From contig CAMLLC010000001.1 of assembly GCA_946480835.1 (NCBI GenBank), forward strand, positions 124,001-188,000: a DNA stretch of 64,000 bases, given 5' to 3'. Positions 37,701 through 47,977 of this stretch are shown piece after piece. Every line of letters begins with the position of its first letter. Position 1 is the first letter of the stretch. The notes beneath the pieces are model-generated. The model was not told the origin of the DNA. It saw only the letters and a program-made list of their open reading frames with translations, and did not search any database. This DNA comes from Entomomonas sp945283395 (lineage in GTDB: Bacteria > Pseudomonadota > Gammaproteobacteria > Pseudomonadales > Pseudomonadaceae). The position numbers and the translations under genes were made by a program.

Positions 37701-38453
37701 TTATCTGATAGAATTATTAGCTGATGTTGTTAATGAATCCTTAATTAATTCAGATATTGGTATATAGCCAGGGATTATATGACCATTTTCCAGTATTATA
37801 GCAGGAGTACCTCTAATACCAATCTTTTGCCCCAAGACATATTGCTCTATAACTGGATTATCACACTTTTTAGCACTTTTTACAGGAATTTGTCGCATAA
37901 ATTGATTCAGTGCATCTATTTTATCATCTGCACACCAAACTTTCTGTAATTGTTCAAAACCAGACGAGGCAAAGCCCTCTCTAGGAAAAGCTAGATAACG
38001 AACTTCAACTCCAGCTTTTACTAGCTCAGGAATTCCTTGATGTAATTTATGACAAACAGGGCAACTAGTATCTGTAAAAATAGTTATATGGGCTAGAGGT
38101 TTATCATTCTCAGCGGGATAAATGACCATTTTAGATTTATCAAGATTATTAATTAAATTAGCCACAAATTTTTCTTCAGCTTCTAACGTAAGATTTTTAG
38201 GTTGTTTATCATTTAATTGAAATAAATAGCCTTGCATTAGATAATTGCCATCTTTTGACATATAAAAAATTTTGCCACTATCTACTTGCACTTGATAAAA
38301 ACCTGGTATCGGACTTGCTGTCACATTCTTAATAACCATATCAGGCAATAGTTTGCTGAATCTATCCTTTACGCTCTGCGAAACATCATTGGCAAAGGTA
38401 ACAGATGCAATTATTGCAAATACTAACACCATGATAAACTTTTTTAAAAACAT
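37701..38453 (-). CDS. dsbC: DsbC-type periplasmic disulfide isomerase
   Basis: 250 residues: signal peptide (FIMVLVFAIIASVTFA), N-terminal dimerisation domain (FSKLLPDMVIKNVTASPIPGFYQV), linker helix, and a thioredoxin fold with active site TDTSCPVCHKLH and the cis-proline region IRGTPAIILENG. The enzyme reshuffles wrong disulfides in periplasmic proteins and is kept reduced by DsbD. The redox pair is CPVC, whereas the well-studied DsbC has CGYC; this may shift redox behaviour. A second Cys pair (WCADDK...KKCDNP) matches the structural disulfide of DsbC. Confidence 0.92.
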   Translation of the reverse strand: MFLKKFIMVLVFAIIASVTFANDVSQSVKDRFSKLLPDMVIKNVTASPIPGFYQVQVDSGKIFYMSKDGNYLMQGYLFQLNDKQPKNLTLEAEEKFVANLINNLDKSKMVIYPAENDKPLAHITIFTDTSCPVCHKLHQGIPELVKAGVEVRYLAFPREGFASSGFEQLQKVWCADDKIDALNQFMRQIPVKSAKKCDNPVIEQYVLGQKIGIRGTPAIILENGHIIPGYIPISELIKDSLTTSANNSIR

Positions 38454-38673
38454 TGAAAGATTTCCTCATAATAATTACTTATAACAAAAAATCAGCTAGT
38501 TGCTTTCTGTCATTTTATACCCATATCATAAAGTCATTATTATGACTTAAATAAATAGTTTGATTAAAAAACGATATATTGTGCTCTATAATCAACAAAT
38601 TCAAACTTATAAAACAGTATAATATCTTTTTCATTTGGCAAAAATATTTTTGTTACAAGATACTGTAAAAACT

Positions 38674-40515
38674 ATGAATATAGATTTAATTGTAGTGTTA
38701 GCAATGTTAATGGCGGCTATTGTAGCCTTTATGATAAATAAACCAAGGATGGACTTTGTAGCCTTAACCGTCATTGCTATCTTTCCTCTTACAGGTATCT
38801 TAACTGTTAACGAAACCCTTGCAGGATTTAGTGACAGCAGTATTATTTTAATAGCTGCTTTTTTTATAATAGGTGATAGCTTGGTACGTACTGGTATCGC
38901 TTATAGTGTAGGAACATGGTTAATCAAACAAGCCAGAAATAACGAAACGAGATTATTAATATTATTAATGGGTTCGGTTGCCTTATTAGGCTCTGTTATG
39001 AGCTCTACTGGCATTGTAGCCATTTTTATACCTGTGGTACTAAGTATTGCAGCACATATGCAAGCAGACCCACGACGACTAATGATGCCGCTAAGCTTTG
39101 CTGGGCTCATTAGTGGCATGTTAACATTAGTGGCCACTGCGCCTAATTTAGTTGTTAGCAGTCATCTTGAACAAGTTGGCTTCGCTCCTTTTAGTTTTTT
39201 TTCTTTTACCCCTATTGGGCTTATTATTCTTTTAGCTGGCATTATTTATATGCTATTTGCTAGAAAATGGTTAAATTCAGAAAAACATGCTTTTTTTGCA
39301 GTTAATAAGGCGCAAAGAAATTTGGTAGATCTGATTAAAGACTATAAATTATCAGGCCGTAACAGGCGTTTAAGAATTAATCATGGCTCATTGATGATAG
39401 CTAAAACATTGGCTGACTTGCAATTAAGAGCTCGCTTTGGAGCCAACGTAATAGGTGTAGAACGCTTAGGCCGTCTTAGCCATAAAGTGATGGACGCCTC
39501 TCCTAATCTTGAGCTAAAGGCTTCTGATATTCTTCTTATCGATTTTTTCTACAAAGAAACAGTAGACGACTTTTGCAATGCTTTCAATCTAACCAAACTC
39601 GCTTTTAAAGGAGACTACTTTACTGATCAATCCCGCTCCATTGGAATGGCTGAAGTATCATTACCTCCAGAATCTAAATTAATAGGTAAGACTATTTTAG
39701 AAATAGGTTTTCGCTCTATTTATCAACTCAACGTAGTAGGCTTAAGGCGTAACGGACAGGCACTAGATAATGACTTAACTAATGAAAACTTAAAGCTAGG
39801 AGATACTTTGTTAGTCATAGGCACATGGAAAGCCATTAAGCAACTGCAAACTCTTAATCAAGATTTCTTAGTCTTAAGTTTACCAGCAGAAATAAATGAA
39901 GTAGCACCAAATCTTAATAAAGCCTCTTATGCCCTTATAACTTTAGCTATCACTGTAGGATTAATGATTAGTGGCTTATTTCCTAATGTCATTATTGCTT
40001 TAATTGGCTGCCTATTGATGGGTGCTTTTCGATGTATCGATATGGACAGTGCCTATCGCTCTATTCATTGGCCAAGCCTTATACTTATCATAGGCATGTT
40101 TCCTTTTGCAACTGCATTACATAAAACGGGTGGTATAAATCTAGCAGTAGATGGATTATTAGCTGTAGTGGGTAATTCTAACCCACATTTATTAATAGCC
40201 AGCTTATTCATTTTAACCGCTACTATAGGGTTATTTATTTCTAATACTGCCACCGCTATCTTACTAGCGCCTATAGCTGTCAATGCTGCGGAGCAAGTAG
40301 GTGCCTCACCTTATCCATTTGCCATGACAGTTGCTATAGCAGCATCAGCAGCATTTATGACACCTGTTTCTTCACCAGTTAATACCCTAGTGGTAGGCCC
40401 AGGATGTTACAAATTTTCAGATTTTATCAAAATAGGCGTGCCCTTTACTCTCATTGTCCTTATAATTTGCGTTATCTTTGCCCCTATATTATTTCCATTA
40501 CACCCTAATTATTAA
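38674..40515 (+). CDS. SLC13/DASS-family transporter with RCK-C (TrkA-C) insert
   Basis: About 613 residues. N-terminal helices and the first conserved hairpin (STGIVAIFIPVVLSIA), then two cytoplasmic TrkA-C-like domains at about 205-390 (LIGKTILEIGFRSIYQLNVV, GDTLLVIGTWKAIKQL), then the second helix bundle including ISNTATAILLAPIAVNAAEQ and FMTPVSSPVNTLVVGPG. This is the anion:Na+ symporter fold seen in sulfate and dicarboxylate carriers. The exact substrate is unknown. The frame is open to a TTG at 38635; the ATG at 38674 is the better start, though no good ribosome site is seen for either. yejK follows 14 bases after the stop. Confidence 0.85.
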   Translation: MNIDLIVVLAMLMAAIVAFMINKPRMDFVALTVIAIFPLTGILTVNETLAGFSDSSIILIAAFFIIGDSLVRTGIAYSVGTWLIKQARNNETRLLILLMGSVALLGSVMSSTGIVAIFIPVVLSIAAHMQADPRRLMMPLSFAGLISGMLTLVATAPNLVVSSHLEQVGFAPFSFFSFTPIGLIILLAGIIYMLFARKWLNSEKHAFFAVNKAQRNLVDLIKDYKLSGRNRRLRINHGSLMIAKTLADLQLRARFGANVIGVERLGRLSHKVMDASPNLELKASDILLIDFFYKETVDDFCNAFNLTKLAFKGDYFTDQSRSIGMAEVSLPPESKLIGKTILEIGFRSIYQLNVVGLRRNGQALDNDLTNENLKLGDTLLVIGTWKAIKQLQTLNQDFLVLSLPAEINEVAPNLNKASYALITLAITVGLMISGLFPNVIIALIGCLLMGAFRCIDMDSAYRSIHWPSLILIIGMFPFATALHKTGGINLAVDGLLAVVGNSNPHLLIASLFILTATIGLFISNTATAILLAPIAVNAAEQVGASPYPFAMTVAIAASAAFMTPVSSPVNTLVVGPGCYKFSDFIKIGVPFTLIVLIICVIFAPILFPLHPNY

Positions 40516-40529
40516 CTAATGAGTTAACC

Positions 40530-41537
40530 ATGCCTATTTATCATAGTATTGTCCATTTAATAGATAAAAAGCCCGATGGCTCACCAGCAACACTTCATGC
40601 TAGTAATGGAGAGTTGCAAGAGTCTAGTACATTAGAAAATCTATTGCTGGACTTGAACGAAAGCTATAACGCTAAGCCTAATAAAGTTTGGGGATACTTT
40701 CATGAGGAATCAGGTGCTTATCCTTTTAGTGGTTGGTTAAAGAGTTATTTAGAACAGCAAATATCTTTTATCGAGTTTAGCAAACAAGCTACAGAGCATT
40801 TACAAAAGCTAATGACAGAATCCAATCTATCAATTGGCGGGTATGTACTGGTAGCACATTATCAACAAGGCATGACCGACTATCTTAATATTGCTATTGT
40901 GCACCACACCAAAGGAGTAGCAGTCACAGATAATTTAGAAGTAACTGAGGCCAAGCATCTCGATCTAGCTCAGCTGCATCTAGCAGCACGGATTAATCTC
41001 AGTGAATGGCAACATAACAAGCAATCTAAACAATATATATCTTTTATTCGTGGGAAAAATGGTAAAAAGGTAGCCGATTATTTCCGTGATTTTATAGGTT
41101 GCCAAGAAGGAGTTGATGCTCCCAGCGAAACCCGTACTCTATTGAAGGCTTTTAGCGATTATGTAGAAGACGAAGACTATTCAGAAGACCAAACTAAACA
41201 AAAAACTGATACATTAGTAGGCTACGCTTCAAGCCAAGCCCGTTTAGGAGAAGCTATTTCTTTAGATGAATTGTCTGAATTGATGAATGAAGAAACCCCT
41301 CGCGCCTTTTATGATTATATTCGTAATAAAGATTATGGCTTATCCCCAGAGATACCACCAGACAAACGTACCCTCCATCAGTTTAGGCGCTTTACAGGGC
41401 GAGCTGAGGGCTTATCTATTAGTTTTGAAGCACATCTGCTAGGCACTCGTATTGAATATGACGAGTCCAGTGATACGCTATTAATTCATCAAGTACCTAC
41501 CAAGTTAAAAGATCAATTGAAACGCAATACTAAATAA
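40530..41537 (+). CDS. yejK: Nucleoid-associated protein YejK/NdpA
   Basis: 335 residues, the normal size. N-terminus MPIYHSIVHLIDKKPDG, central RINLSEWQHNKQSKQYISFI and RDFIGCQEGVDAPSETRTLL are diagnostic of the 37-kDa nucleoid-associated family. It binds the chromosome, and a related topoisomerase IV-inhibiting role is described in Pseudomonas. It lies directly after the SLC13 gene, and a strong hairpin follows. Confidence 0.93.
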   Translation: MPIYHSIVHLIDKKPDGSPATLHASNGELQESSTLENLLLDLNESYNAKPNKVWGYFHEESGAYPFSGWLKSYLEQQISFIEFSKQATEHLQKLMTESNLSIGGYVLVAHYQQGMTDYLNIAIVHHTKGVAVTDNLEVTEAKHLDLAQLHLAARINLSEWQHNKQSKQYISFIRGKNGKKVADYFRDFIGCQEGVDAPSETRTLLKAFSDYVEDEDYSEDQTKQKTDTLVGYASSQARLGEAISLDELSELMNEETPRAFYDYIRNKDYGLSPEIPPDKRTLHQFRRFTGRAEGLSISFEAHLLGTRIEYDESSDTLLIHQVPTKLKDQLKRNTK

Positions 41538-41552
41538 ATCATTTATCTTAAT

Positions 41553-41584
41553 AATTACCTATTTACTAAGTTAATTAGGTAATT
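41553..41584 (+). terminator. Hairpin after yejK, probable terminator
   Basis: AATTACCTA-(14)-TAGGTAATT, a 9-bp stem 15 bases after the yejK stop. The T-rich tract after it is weak. Confidence 0.6.
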
Positions 41585-41707
41585 ATTGCCAAACAAAAAG
41601 AATTAAAGTTATTAATCTTCCCATAGAGCTATTGAAAATAATCAACGATACAAACAGGATTATCGATATTATTTCATTTAAGCCACTACAAGACTAATGC
41701 AAAATGC

Positions 41708-42640
41708 TTGCCGAGCTTTTTTAGTAATAAGCGTTACTTGATAATCTTACTTATTGAAAGATCATTGACAAATATTTATCTGAGCAAAGATTCAATATTT
41801 ACTAACTACCCTATCGTTTTGATACATGGTTTATTCGGTTTTAGTAAAATAACAGACTATGGGTATTTTATCGAAAGCCAAAGCTTAATGAACAAAGGAA
41901 TTAAAGTGCTTACACCTGCTATTTCAGCTACCAACACTACTGATGAAGGTGGAGAACAACTGTTAATAAAAGTTAGAAAATTCTAGCTGGAACAAAGGTA
42001 GCTAAAGCTAATGACATAGATCACAGCCGAGGAGCAATAGCAGGCTAGGTAGCTGCAACTGTAACATCAGTAGATGGTGTTAATTTTAGTTTAGAAATTA
42101 CTGATATAATTTTAGAGGTACTGCAATGTAAATTATCTGCTGATATTACTAACTTTATTGTAACGACCTTTATATCATTATTAACATTAATAAGCAGTAA
42201 ACCTTGCCATCTTAAGACTTTATTAAAACACTTAATAGCTTATCCAACGAAGGTACTGCTGTATTTGATAAGAAGTATCGGCAATGATTATTACCCACTA
42301 CATGGAGAGAACAAAGAAAACAGCTTGAAATTAAGGGTATTTACTACTATTTACGGAGTGGTATTATCAAAAGTGATTTACTAAACAAAAGAGCCAACAA
42401 AGTAGATATTTATCATATAATTATGTTGATTTTCGGTTCGTTATTCAGCAAAAAGCTAATCAGAATGATGGTTTAGTAGGTCACTTCAGTATTCATTCTT
42501 AGCAAAGCTATATGTTCTGATTATCAATTGGATGACCTAGATACAATAAGCTAAATGGCTGGAGTTCTTCCCTAACAGGCCAAATACTAGAGATCTTTAT
42601 ATGCAACATGCTAGTCTATTGAAAACTAAAGCTTTTGTTA
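41708..42640 (+). pseudogene. Decayed secreted triacylglycerol lipase (Pseudomonas LipA type)
   Basis: The first open stretch reads NYPIVLIHGLFGFSKI and then GGEQLLIKVR, the start of family I lipases. It then breaks at a stop. Further recognisable pieces follow in different frames: DHSRGAIAG-stop-VAATVTSVDGVN (the GHSxGG nucleophile elbow and the following helix, with G and H lost), NEGTAVFDKKY, GIYYYLRSGI, NDGLVGHFSIHS and finally DLYMQHASLLKT, the C-terminus. Order and spacing match a full-length lipase, so the gene once was complete and is now dead through several stops and frameshifts. Confidence 0.85.
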
Positions 42641-42657
42641 ATTTAGTTTTATATTTT

Positions 42658-43413
42658 TTAATAACAAACAGTATGACCATATTGTTCTAGTATATTTTTC
42701 AATCTTTCCAGCGTGCTTTTAGAAGGAGGCTCAATATCTGTTAATGCGTATTCCTTGCCTAACGCCTGCCATTTATAAGCTCCTATATTATGGTAGGGTA
42801 ATAATTCAATTTTCTCAATATTAGCCATGTCTTGAGTAAATTGTCCTAGTAAATGGGCTGATTCATCATCATCAGTCCAATTAGGCACAATCACATAACG
42901 TATCCAAGTTCTTTTATTATGCTCAGCTAGGTATTGAGCAAATCGTTTGGCATATTGATTACTAATGCCGGTTAATTTTTTATGTATATCTTCTTTCTGT
43001 TGCTTAAGATCAAGCATCACTAAGTCAGTAACCTCTATTAATTCATCAATAGTTTCTGAATAGTGTTTTACATAGCCATTGGTATCAAGACAGGTACTAA
43101 TACCTTCAGCATGACATGCCTTAAACCACTCTTTAACGAAAGGTGTTTGTAAGATAGCTTCGCCACCAGAAGCAGTCACCCCACCACCATTAGGCATGAT
43201 AAAATGCTTGTAACTTACTATTTCTTGCATTAACTCTGCCACCGTCACTTCCTTGCCAGTATTTAATTGCCATGTGTCAGCATTATGACAATATAAGCAA
43301 CGCATCATACATCCCTGAAAAAATACAACAAATCTAATGCCTGGCCCATCGACAGTGCCAAAGCTTTCATAGGAGTGAATATAGCCTTTTAACGTATTGT
43401 TAATGGTCGACAT
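42658..43413 (-). CDS. pflA: Pyruvate formate-lyase activating enzyme
   Basis: 251-residue radical SAM protein. The cluster motif CMMRCLYC (Cys35, 39, 42) binds the 4Fe-4S centre that cleaves SAM; it is preceded by FGTVDGPGIRFVVFFQGC, the family signature. GGGVTASGGEA is the SAM-binding glycine motif. It installs the glycyl radical on PflB. It lies 89 bases downstream of pflB, with a hairpin between the two genes. Confidence 0.96.
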   Translation of the reverse strand: MSTINNTLKGYIHSYESFGTVDGPGIRFVVFFQGCMMRCLYCHNADTWQLNTGKEVTVAELMQEIVSYKHFIMPNGGGVTASGGEAILQTPFVKEWFKACHAEGISTCLDTNGYVKHYSETIDELIEVTDLVMLDLKQQKEDIHKKLTGISNQYAKRFAQYLAEHNKRTWIRYVIVPNWTDDDESAHLLGQFTQDMANIEKIELLPYHNIGAYKWQALGKEYALTDIEPPSKSTLERLKNILEQYGHTVCY

Positions 43414-43458
43414 ACAATGATTTTTTTACATTGATATAACTGATTAGCTGATAAAAGT

Positions 43459-43486
43459 AGAAAAGACTCCCTAAAGAGTCTTTTCT
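43459..43486 (-). terminator. Hairpin between pflB and pflA
   Basis: AGAAAAGACTC-(6)-GAGTCTTTTCT, an 11-bp perfect stem just after the pflB stop. On the minus strand it is a plausible terminator or attenuator that would keep pflA transcript lower than pflB. Confidence 0.7.
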
Positions 43487-43502
43487 AACAAGGCAAAATA
43501 AA

Positions 43503-45782
43503 TTACATGGCTTCTGTAAAGGTGCGAGAAATAACATCGTTTTGTTGCTCTAGTGTGAGCGAATTAAAACGCACTGCATAACCAGATACACGAATAGTTA
43601 AACTAGGATATTTCTCAGGATTTTGCTGAGCATCTAACAGCATGTCACGATTTAATACATTGACATTTAGATGTTGTCCACCCTCCACTTCATCATCATG
43701 ATGGAAATAACCATCCATTAAACCAGCCAAGTTTTCTTTACGCATATCATCATCTTTACCCAAGGCTTTAGGAATGATAGAGAAAGTATAAGAAATACCA
43801 TCTTTAGCATAAGCAAAAGGTATTTTAGCAACAGATGTCAAAGAGGCAACAGCTCCCTTTGTATCCCGACCGTGCATAGGATTAGCACCTGGCCCAAATG
43901 GAGCACCAGCGCGACGACCGTCAGGAGTATTACCGGTTTTCTTACCATAAACAACATTAGAGGTGATGGTAAGTACAGACTGAGTAGGTATAGCATGACG
44001 ATAAGTTTTAAGTTGACTAATCTTTTTCATAAAGCGGGTTACTAAATCACAAGCTATATCATCAACACGCTTATCATTATTTCCAAATTTTGGATAGTCG
44101 CCTTCAATAGCAAAATCTATTGCTAAGCCGTTTTCGTCACGGATAGTTGTCACTTTAGCATATTTAATAGCAGATAAGGAGTCAGCAGCTACAGATAAAC
44201 CTGCAATACCACAAGCCATAGTACGAATCACATCTCTATCATGCAATGCCATTAAGGCAGCTTCATAGCTGTATTTATCATGCATATAATGGATACAGTT
44301 TAGAGCAGTAACATATTGTTTAGCCAACCAATCCATGAAGCTATCCATGCTTTTCATGACAGTATCATAATCTAGTACTTTATCTGCAATAGGTGCTGTT
44401 TTAGGACCTACTTGTATTTTTAATTTTTCATCCACGCCGCCGTTTATGGCGTAAAGCAAAGTTTTCGCTAGATTGGCACGAGCACCAAAGAATTGCATTT
44501 GTTTACCTATTACCATAGGGCTTACACAGCAAGCGATACCGTAATCGTCACTATTAAAATCGGGACGCATTAAGTCATCGTTTTCATATTGTAAGGAAGA
44601 AGTATCTATTGATACTTTACTAGCATAGGTTTTGAAAGCTGATGGTAATTGCTCAGACCAAAGAACGGTAATATTAGGTTCTGGCGATGGACCCATAGTA
44701 TAAAGAGTATTTAAGAAACGGAAAGAATTCTTAGTAACCAAAGTACGACCATCCAACCCCATACCACCAATTGATTCAGTTGCCCAAATAGGATCGCCTG
44801 AGAATAATTCATCATATTCAGGTGTACGCAAGAAACGAACCATCCGTAATTTCATTACAAAATGATCTATTAACTCTTGTGCTTGAAGTTCTGTCAAAGT
44901 GCCATTGTCTAAATCACGTTGAATATAAATATCCAAGAAAGTCGATACACGACCTAATGACATAGCAGCGCCATTTTGAGATTTTACCGCAGCCAAATAA
45001 CCAAAATAGGTCCATTGTACGGCTTCTTGTGCATTAGTAGCAGGCTCTGAAATATCAAATCCATAAGATGCTGCCATTTCTTTAATTTGTCCAAGAGCAC
45101 GATATTGTTCAGTGATTTCTTCACGTAATCTTAAGGTTTCTTCTAAATCTGTACCTTTTTCAAGATCGGCTTGTAACGAATTAAATTGTTTATGTTTATC
45201 TGCCATTAAGAAATCAATACCGTAAAGAGCTACTCGGCGATAATCACCAATAATACGACCACGACCATAGGCATCAGGTAACCCTGTGATTACCCCAGAT
45301 TTACGACAAGCTACTATTTCAGGTGTATAAACATCAAATACACCTTGGTTATGAGTTTTACGATACTTGGTAAAAATATCTAAGACTTTAGGATCTAAGG
45401 TACGATTATAAGCTTTGCATGAACTTTCTATCATGCGGATACCACCATTCGGCATCATAGCACGTTTTAATGGCTTATCAGTTTGTAGCCCCACTATTTT
45501 TTCTAATGATTTATCTATATAGCCAGCTGGGTGAGAGGTAATAGTTGCTATAACCTCAGTATCAAAATCAAGAGGAGCATGTGTCGCATTTTCAACTTTA
45601 ATTCCTTCTAATACCTCATTCCAAAGTTGTGTAGTAGCTTCTGTAGCTCCTGCTAAGAAGGATTCATCACCTTCATAAGGGGTATAGTTATGTTGAATAA
45701 AGTCACGCACGTTAACATCTTGTTGCCACTCGGTACCTTTAAAGCCTTGCCAAGCGACCCTTCTATTTGTTAAATCGGTCAT
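43503..45782 (-). CDS. pflB: Formate C-acetyltransferase (pyruvate formate-lyase)
   Basis: 759 residues, the normal size for PflB. It splits pyruvate with CoA into acetyl-CoA and formate without oxygen. The adjacent active cysteines occur in GIACCVSPM and the glycyl radical site in IRVSGYAVRFN near the C-terminus. PNITVLWSEQLP and GKKTGNTPDGRRAGAPFGPG are other signature stretches. AGGAGC lies before the ATG at 45782. No focA formate channel gene precedes it, unlike in enterics. Confidence 0.97.
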   Translation of the reverse strand: MTDLTNRRVAWQGFKGTEWQQDVNVRDFIQHNYTPYEGDESFLAGATEATTQLWNEVLEGIKVENATHAPLDFDTEVIATITSHPAGYIDKSLEKIVGLQTDKPLKRAMMPNGGIRMIESSCKAYNRTLDPKVLDIFTKYRKTHNQGVFDVYTPEIVACRKSGVITGLPDAYGRGRIIGDYRRVALYGIDFLMADKHKQFNSLQADLEKGTDLEETLRLREEITEQYRALGQIKEMAASYGFDISEPATNAQEAVQWTYFGYLAAVKSQNGAAMSLGRVSTFLDIYIQRDLDNGTLTELQAQELIDHFVMKLRMVRFLRTPEYDELFSGDPIWATESIGGMGLDGRTLVTKNSFRFLNTLYTMGPSPEPNITVLWSEQLPSAFKTYASKVSIDTSSLQYENDDLMRPDFNSDDYGIACCVSPMVIGKQMQFFGARANLAKTLLYAINGGVDEKLKIQVGPKTAPIADKVLDYDTVMKSMDSFMDWLAKQYVTALNCIHYMHDKYSYEAALMALHDRDVIRTMACGIAGLSVAADSLSAIKYAKVTTIRDENGLAIDFAIEGDYPKFGNNDKRVDDIACDLVTRFMKKISQLKTYRHAIPTQSVLTITSNVVYGKKTGNTPDGRRAGAPFGPGANPMHGRDTKGAVASLTSVAKIPFAYAKDGISYTFSIIPKALGKDDDMRKENLAGLMDGYFHHDDEVEGGQHLNVNVLNRDMLLDAQQNPEKYPSLTIRVSGYAVRFNSLTLEQQNDVISRTFTEAM

Positions 45783-46384
45783 AATTAAGCTCCTGTAAAG
45801 TTGAAAAGTTAAAATTAATTTTTTTGAATTGAAAATAAAAGTAATGAAATTCTAAGAAAGTAGCAAATATAACCAGGAGTGAATTAAATTTATTAGTTAA
45901 CCTAGGAGAATTATTAGCCTTTGTTATTAAAATTATTAAAAAAACAACCACTAATACTATATAAATAGTATTTAAAAAATAATTTATAATAAGAGGAATT
46001 ACCAATGACTACCCCTTAATTTGATACTAAACCAAATAATATAGCATTAAGCTTGGCAGCAAATGCATTCATTACTAACAACATGGCCTACTATTACTTT
46101 TAATAGCCATAGTAACATATTAGCCTTATTAATATACTCTTTTTAATAGATTTTTTAAAGGGTTATTTAGAAAATTTTAATAAAAAATAAATTAATTATT
46201 GACAAAGCAAATTATATGAAGTTAGCTGCTTATGAATAATTAATTTGTCCTTAGCTGGAAATCTAATATTTTACAACCTATTATTTACTGTTACCTTTCA
46301 GGTGCTTTTTACATTAAATAGATACTTAATAAATGGGGCAATCAAACAATTCTTTAATCAAAAAACAGACTTTAACGTCTGTTT
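45783..46384. other. pflB upstream region
   Basis: About 600 bases, extremely A/T rich. It must hold the pflB promoter. I looked for an FNR-type TTGAT-N4-ATCAA site and did not find a convincing one. An 80-codon frame crossing the pflB start is low-complexity and not believed. Confidence 0.5.
46364..46383 (-). terminator. Terminator of prfC
   Basis: AACAGAC-(6)-GTCTGTT followed on the minus strand by a T-run, starting right at the prfC stop codon. Confidence 0.85.
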
Positions 46385-47977
46385 CTAATGGTGTTCTCTA
46401 GTTGCCCTAAATATAATATCTGGCCAACGTTCTTCCATTAAACTTAAATTAACCCGAGTAGGAGCTAAATAAGTTAAATGACCACCACCATCTATAGCTA
46501 GGTTATCCATTGCTTTTGTTTTAAACTCTTCAAGTTTCTTCTTGTTATCACACTCAAGCCAACGGGCTGACCAAACATTAACAGCCTCATATACACATTC
46601 TACTTTATACTCTTCTTTTAAACGGCTAGCTACTACATCAAATTGCAATACCCCCACCGCGCCGAGAATAATATCATTATTACGTTCTGGGAAAAATACC
46701 TGCGTAGCACCCTCTTCCGCCAGCTCCTGCAGACCTTGACGTAACTGTTTAGATTTTAGAGGATCTTTTAAGCGAACTCGTCTAAAAAGTTCAGGGGCAA
46801 AATGTGGAATGCCTGTGAAACTTAATTTTTCTCCCTCAGTGAAAGTATCCCCTATTTGGATAGTACCATGGTTATGTAGCCCTATTATATCACCACTCCA
46901 AGCTTCTTCTAATTGCTCACGTTCAGCAGAGAAAAAAGTTAATGCATCAGACACTTTTAAATCTTTATTTAGACGAGCATGAAACATTTTCATGCCTTTA
47001 CTATAATGACCAGAACAAATACGCATAAAGGCAATACGGTCTCTATGCTTAGGATCCATGTTGGCTTGGATTTTAAACACAAACCCAGTAAATTTTTCTT
47101 CAGTAGGTAATACTTCTCGCTCATTAGTCACTCTTTGCAATGGTGCAGGAGCCCAATCTGCTACAGCATCTAATACCTGATCCACCCCAAAATTACCTAA
47201 CGCCGTACCAAAGAATACAGGAGTCATCTGACCTGCTAAAAAAGCCTTTTCATCAAATTCATAACACGCTCCTTGCACTAGCTCTAATTGCTCCTTGAAG
47301 TTTTCGTATTCATCACCTAAAAAAGCACGTGCCTCTTCACTATCTAAGCCATCAATAGTTTTATTTACTATACGTTCATGACCATGCCCTGCAGTATAAG
47401 TAATGATCTTATCATCAGCTAAATGATAGACTCCTTTAAAATCACGATAACAACCTATAGGCCAAGTAATAGGAGCAGCTTTTATTTTTAATACAGCCTC
47501 AATTTCATCTAGTAGTTCAATAGGGTCACGTATATCTCTATCAAGTTTATTAATGAAACTCACAATAGGCGTATCTCTTAATCTACATACTTCCATCAAA
47601 GCAATAGTACGAGGCTCTACCCCTTTACCACCATCCAACACCATTAATGCACTATCTACCGCAGTCAAGGTGCGATAGGTGTCTTCCGAGAAATCCTCAT
47701 GCCCTGGAGTATCTAATAAATTGATAATATGCTTACGATAGGGAAATTGCATTACTGAAGTAGTAATAGAAATACCCCGTTGCTTTTCCATTTCCATCCA
47801 ATCTGAAGTTGCATGGCGATCTGATTTACGGGCTTTAACCGTACCTGCTACACTGATAGCTTGCCCCATTAACAATAATTTTTCGGTAATGGTGGTTTTA
47901 CCCGCATCAGGATGGGAGATAATAGCGAAAGTTCGACGTTTGTGAACTTCATTGTTAAGTTCAGTTACAAATGACAT
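46385..47977 (-). CDS. prfC: Peptide chain release factor 3
   Basis: 530-residue translational GTPase that recycles RF1/RF2 from the ribosome. G1 SHPDAGKTT, G2 RGISITTSVMQF, G3 LDTPGHEDFSEDT, G4 FINKLDRD are all intact. The C-terminal domain contains GVLQFDVVASRLKEEYKVEC. Monocistronic, with a terminator at the stop. Confidence 0.97.
   Translation of the reverse strand: MSFVTELNNEVHKRRTFAIISHPDAGKTTITEKLLLMGQAISVAGTVKARKSDRHATSDWMEMEKQRGISITTSVMQFPYRKHIINLLDTPGHEDFSEDTYRTLTAVDSALMVLDGGKGVEPRTIALMEVCRLRDTPIVSFINKLDRDIRDPIELLDEIEAVLKIKAAPITWPIGCYRDFKGVYHLADDKIITYTAGHGHERIVNKTIDGLDSEEARAFLGDEYENFKEQLELVQGACYEFDEKAFLAGQMTPVFFGTALGNFGVDQVLDAVADWAPAPLQRVTNEREVLPTEEKFTGFVFKIQANMDPKHRDRIAFMRICSGHYSKGMKMFHARLNKDLKVSDALTFFSAEREQLEEAWSGDIIGLHNHGTIQIGDTFTEGEKLSFTGIPHFAPELFRRVRLKDPLKSKQLRQGLQELAEEGATQVFFPERNNDIILGAVGVLQFDVVASRLKEEYKVECVYEAVNVWSARWLECDNKKKLEEFKTKAMDNLAIDGGGHLTYLAPTRVNLSLMEERWPDIIFRATREHH

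Noticed and set aside
45763..46005. 80-codon minus-strand frame upstream of and overlapping the pflB start
   Set aside because: It is a low-complexity, A/T-driven frame of hydrophobic and Asn/Phe residues, overlaps pflB in another frame, has no ribosome site, and sits where the pflB leader must be.
45783..46384. FNR site upstream of pflB
   Set aside because: Partial TTGAT words occur, but no good TTGAT-N4-ATCAA dyad.
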